A stretch of 9,199 bases of DNA. Source: Polaribacter sp. (GTDB lineage Bacteria; Bacteroidota; Bacteroidia; Flavobacteriales; Flavobacteriaceae). This document shows positions 7,077-9,199 of the stretch, piece after piece. The notes beneath the pieces are model-generated. The model was not told where the DNA came from, did no database searches, and was given only the letters and a program-made list of their open reading frames with translations. The stretch is from contig JANQTK010000151.1 in assembly GCA_030731695.1 (NCBI GenBank), positions 1-9,199 on the forward strand, written 5' to 3'. The stretch's first letter is position 1. The number at the start of each line of letters is the position of its first letter. The position numbers and the translations under genes are program-made.

Positions 7077-7684
7077 TTTTTAGCGTCTGATTTTATCAGA
7101 TTTTTATAATTTTCATAGTCGCTTTTTGTATCTAAATCTATCAAACAAACATCAGATGGATCTGTAATTGTTGCATTTTTATTTTTTTCTAAAAAGTCTT
7201 TAGCTCCAAAATCGCCTTTTAATAATTTCAATTCATTGAAAAAAGTTTTAGGAAAAATAGCAGGAACTCCATTTCTTTTCTGATAATTTGAGGCAATTAT
7301 CTTGTTTTTGTGCTCAGAAAATAAGGCAACTAAATTTTTCAAATAGGCAATTTCAATTGCTGGTTGATCTGCCAATAAAATCAAAACTCCCTCTAAATTA
7401 GGATGATTTTTCTCCAAATAATTAATTCCAGAAACGATGCTTGTACTCAATCCTTCTTGATAATTTTCATTGAAGATGTACACAACATTCTTAGTAGCAA
7501 TTTCTTGTTGAATTGTTGCTGCATTTGCACCTAAAACACAATAAATTGGAAGTGTTGAAACTGCTAAAGCCTTTTCTAAAACAATTTCTAACAGTGACTG
7601 ATTGCCAATTTTCAACAACTGTTTTGGTGTTTGCATTCTGGAGGAATTTCCAGCAGCCAAAACTAAAACAGCGATATTTTTCAT
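7073..7684 (-). CDS. mocA: MocA-like molybdenum cofactor nucleotidyltransferase
   Basis: This 203-residue cytoplasmic enzyme belongs to the MobA-like NTP transferase family. It probably transfers CMP from CTP to molybdopterin-bound molybdenum, giving the cytosine dinucleotide cofactor used by xanthine dehydrogenase-type enzymes. The nucleotide-binding signature LAAGNSSRMQTPKQLL is at 9-24; the usual Gly after RM is Gln18 here. Other family marks are EGLSTSI (77-83), the metal-binding LADQP (104-108), NGVPAIFP (138-145), KGDFGAK (156-162) and a C-terminal DLDTKSDY that matches the family's D-I/L-D-T-x-x-D-Y ending. Length is normal. The choice of CTP (MocA) over GTP (MobA) rests on the neighbouring xdhC and overall likeness, so a related transferase is possible. 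Its TGA overlaps the ATG of the phosphoesterase-barrel gene by 4 nt, which suggests translational coupling. Its own start codon lies in an inverted repeat (7682-7719). Confidence 0.85.
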   Translation of the reverse strand: MKNIAVLVLAAGNSSRMQTPKQLLKIGNQSLLEIVLEKALAVSTLPIYCVLGANAATIQQEIATKNVVYIFNENYQEGLSTSIVSGINYLEKNHPNLEGVLILLADQPAIEIAYLKNLVALFSEHKNKIIASNYQKRNGVPAIFPKTFFNELKLLKGDFGAKDFLEKNKNATITDPSDVCLIDLDTKSDYENYKNLIKSDAKK

Positions 7685-7719
7685 ATGTGTAAATATTTAT
7701 TTTTAAGCGGTCACATATG
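7682..7719 (-). promoter_or_regulatory. Inverted repeat that includes the mocA start codon
   Basis: CATATGTG (7682-7689) and CACATATG (7712-7719) are exact reverse complements separated by 22 nt. In the leftward mRNA they would form an 8-bp stem whose last three bases are the mocA AUG, with an A/U-rich loop that includes the likely ribosome loading site. Such a hairpin could limit initiation at mocA unless it is melted, for example by ribosomes on the small upstream ORF that crosses the 5' arm. The repeat is a direct observation; the function is inference. The stem has only three G-C pairs, so stability is moderate. Confidence 0.35.
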
Positions 7720-7780
7720 CGATCGCCTTTTTATTCATTGGTGTTTGCTTACGCACACTCTTTCTTGATGACGATTTCAT
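7703..7780 (-). CDS. Possible 25-codon basic small ORF between xdhC and mocA
   Basis: An ATG at 7778-7780 lies 3 nt after the xdhC stop and opens a 25-codon frame ending in TAA at 7703-7705. The peptide is very basic (MKSSSRKSVRKQ at the start, then Met15) and ends NKKAIAYVTA. It has no signal peptide or membrane segment. The position directly behind xdhC would suit translational coupling, and its last codons cross the 5' arm of the inverted repeat that holds the mocA start, as a leader peptide might. Alternatively, the KKAIAYV end resembles the first residues of serine recombinases (KKAIAYVRVS), so it could be a relic of an excised element or simply chance. The GCGATCGC palindrome inside it (7719-7726) is unusually GC-rich for this window. 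Function is unknown and expression unproven. Confidence 0.3.
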   Translation of the reverse strand: MKSSSRKSVRKQTPMNKKAIAYVTA

Positions 7781-7783
7781 GAT

Positions 7784-8803
7784 TTATTGATGAATTTTTC
7801 CTTTCAAATTTCGCAATGAAAAAGGCTCTTTTTTATTGAAAACACTCATGATTTCAGCAATGATTGAAACGGCAATTTCTTCGGGAGTTTGTGCGCCTAA
7901 ATGCAATCCTGCTGGAGTATAAATGGCATCTAAAAAGTCGGGATTCAAATCAGGTTTCAGTTCAAAAAGTTCGTTAAATAAACGTTCACCTCTTTTTGGA
8001 GCTCCCAAAATCCCGATGTATTTTGGTTGATAATTGGACAATTGCAAAACATATTTTAAATCTTGCACATAGCTATGATTCATAATCACAATGGCTATAT
8101 TTTCTTCGAAATTGTCAAATTGAATTGTCTCAGGACTTTCACCAACAACCGAATTTGCACCGGGAAAATCTTTCAAAGTTTTTGGGTCTTTTGCTGAGGT
8201 AATAATATCAATTTCCCAACCTAAATTTGCCGCAATTTTGCACAATTTTACAGCATCGTGTTCACCACCAATAATCAAAAGTTTGAATGCAGGTTTTAAA
8301 ATTTGTGTAAAAACTTCCCAATCATTTTTCTCTTGAAATGTGAAATTTTTGCAGAATAAAAAAGTTTCTTGAGTTGGAAAAATAAGTTGAGAACCAAAAT
8401 TACCAAATGATTCATCTTCTTTGATGAAATAACTATTGATTTCTATAGTTTCACGATGTTTAATAGCTTCAAAAAATCGATTTAAAAATTTATTTTCAAC
8501 ATAAAAAGGTTCAATTAAAATGTATAAAATACCCTCACAACCCAATCTGAATCTGCCATCATAAGTGATTATTTTTGCATGATTATCAAGAAAAACACTT
8601 TTCGCTCTGTGAATAATTTCTTTTTCAACACAGCCACCACTTACGGCTCCAAAAGTTGATAAATCTTCGGCAATCAACATGCGAACTCCTGGTTTTCTGT
8701 ATGAAGAACCGTCTAAAAAAACAACAGAAGCTAATACGTTTTTCAATCCTTTTTGTTGATTGATAACTGCTTGTTGAACGATTTCTTTGAGTTCGTGAAT
8801 CAT
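7784..8803 (-). CDS. xdhC: XdhC family molybdenum cofactor chaperone/maturation protein
   Basis: This 339-residue cytoplasmic protein is of the XdhC/CoxI family, which binds the molybdenum cofactor, helps its sulfuration and hands it to xanthine dehydrogenase-type apoenzymes. The N-terminal XdhC/CoxI domain shows GSSYRKPGVRMLI (32-44), GAVSGGCVEKEI (52-63, with the conserved Cys58) and RLGCEGILYILIEPF near residues 105-120. A C-terminal Rossmann-like XdhC_C domain begins near 173 with LLIIGGEHDAV, continues with GILGAPKRGERL (264-275) and ends with TPAGLHLGAQTPEEIA (296-311). Length and domain order are standard. The ATG at 8803 lies 31 nt after the selO stop, and a mocA-like gene follows, so it is probably mid-operon. 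No molybdenum hydroxylase subunit is in the window, so its client must be encoded elsewhere or beyond the right edge. Confidence 0.93.
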   Translation of the reverse strand: MIHELKEIVQQAVINQQKGLKNVLASVVFLDGSSYRKPGVRMLIAEDLSTFGAVSGGCVEKEIIHRAKSVFLDNHAKIITYDGRFRLGCEGILYILIEPFYVENKFLNRFFEAIKHRETIEINSYFIKEDESFGNFGSQLIFPTQETFLFCKNFTFQEKNDWEVFTQILKPAFKLLIIGGEHDAVKLCKIAANLGWEIDIITSAKDPKTLKDFPGANSVVGESPETIQFDNFEENIAIVIMNHSYVQDLKYVLQLSNYQPKYIGILGAPKRGERLFNELFELKPDLNPDFLDAIYTPAGLHLGAQTPEEIAVSIIAEIMSVFNKKEPFSLRNLKGKIHQ

Positions 8804-8834
8804 AATGAAATTGGTTGCTTAAAGATACATTTTT

Positions 8835-9199
8835 TTACGAACTACAACTAAGCATGGAACAACCCACTTTATCACGAGCCCAATCTGGTCTTTTTGCAAA
8901 CCATTTTTGATGTTTTGGTTGCTCATCATAAGGTTTTTTGAGCAGCTGAAATAACTCATCAATCAAAGCATAATCTTCTAGATTTGCAGTATCAATTGCC
9001 AATTGTGCCATGTAATTTCGCAACACATATTTTGGGTTAACATCATTCATTTTTTGTTTTCTTTCAATAGCAGATAAAGATTCTTTTTGCAAGCGATTTG
9101 CATACTTTTCAAACCAATTTTGCCATTTACTTTTGATGCTTTCATTGATATTTTCAATGTCATAAAAAGCGTCTTGTATCAATTCAAAACCATTTTTTT
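8835..9199 (-). CDS. selO: C-terminal part of SelO/YdiU protein adenylyltransferase, partial
   Basis: SelO is a pseudokinase-fold enzyme that transfers AMP from ATP to hydroxyl side chains of proteins. About 120 C-terminal codons are visible. The diagnostic segment is MNDVNPKYVLRNYMAQLAID, followed by LLKKPYDEQP, KRPDWA and the terminal SCSS. The last Cys is third from the end, the position of selenocysteine in animal SelO, so this is the cysteine form; no in-frame TGA is seen. The frame stays open to the right edge (codons for KNGFELIQ precede residues I infer to be internal), so the TTG at 9180-9182 is not the real start and the catalytic domain lies outside the window. It is upstream of xdhC with a 31-nt gap, which suggests a shared transcript, though no functional link between AMPylation and molybdenum enzyme maturation is established. 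Confidence 0.92.
   Translation of the reverse strand, partial: KNGFELIQDAFYDIENINESIKSKWQNWFEKYANRLQKESLSAIERKQKMNDVNPKYVLRNYMAQLAIDTANLEDYALIDELFQLLKKPYDEQPKHQKWFAKRPDWARDKVGCSMLSCSS

Noticed and set aside
7720..7765. Hairpin from GTGTTTGC and GCACAC around 7741-7758 as a terminator
   Set aside because: The arms have two mismatches and there is no T tract in the direction of transcription. It also lies inside the possible small ORF.
9180..9182. TTG as start codon of the right-edge gene
   Set aside because: The frame stays open to the window edge with SelO-like residues before it, and the known family has several hundred residues upstream, so the gene is simply truncated by the window.
1..9199. 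CRISPR arrays, tRNA or rRNA genes, insertion sequences
   Set aside because: No regularly spaced repeats, no cloverleaf-like or rRNA-like stretches, and no transposase reading frame were seen on either strand.

Overview
This AT-rich window looks like the chromosome of a marine or aquatic member of the Bacteroidota, most likely Flavobacteriaceae. The evidence is the codon use (many AAA, ATT and TTA codons), the near absence of Shine-Dalgarno sequences before starts, lipoprotein-type N-termini, an M1 peptidase of the flavobacterial type, and a very large phosphoesterase/outer-membrane-barrel fusion. This assignment rests on pattern recognition, not on a database search.

Layout. The left third is transcribed rightward. 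It holds the last 45 codons of a probable subtilase-type (S8) peptidase, a complete exported M1 metallopeptidase ending at a clear intrinsic terminator, and a soluble PAS-domain histidine kinase. The right two thirds are transcribed leftward and meet the kinase gene tail to tail near 3347-3374. In transcription order this block holds the 3' end of selO (protein AMPylase, running off the right edge), xdhC, a possible 25-codon small ORF, a mocA-like molybdenum cofactor nucleotidyltransferase, and a 1233-residue fusion protein. The leftward genes are tightly spaced (31 nt, 99 nt with the small ORF, then a 4-nt overlap), so they are probably one operon.

How the genes fit together. xdhC and the mocA-like gene make sense as a maturation pair for a molybdenum hydroxylase (xanthine dehydrogenase or aldehyde oxidoreductase) encoded elsewhere. 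The two peptidases suggest extracytoplasmic protein or peptide breakdown. The kinase stands alone, with no response regulator in the window.

The most unusual item is the 1233-residue protein. It has a lipoprotein-like signal, a purple-acid-phosphatase-type catalytic domain with its full motif set, a middle region whose motifs resemble the catalytic and metal-binding loops of CotH/FAM20-type atypical kinases, a short Gly-Asn-Asp-containing linker, and a C-terminal Omp85-like barrel ending in Phe. A phosphatase and a kinase-like fold on one outer-membrane anchor is the best candidate here for an undescribed system. A second point of interest is the xdhC-mocA junction, where a small ORF overlaps a perfect 8-bp inverted repeat that would sequester the mocA start codon.
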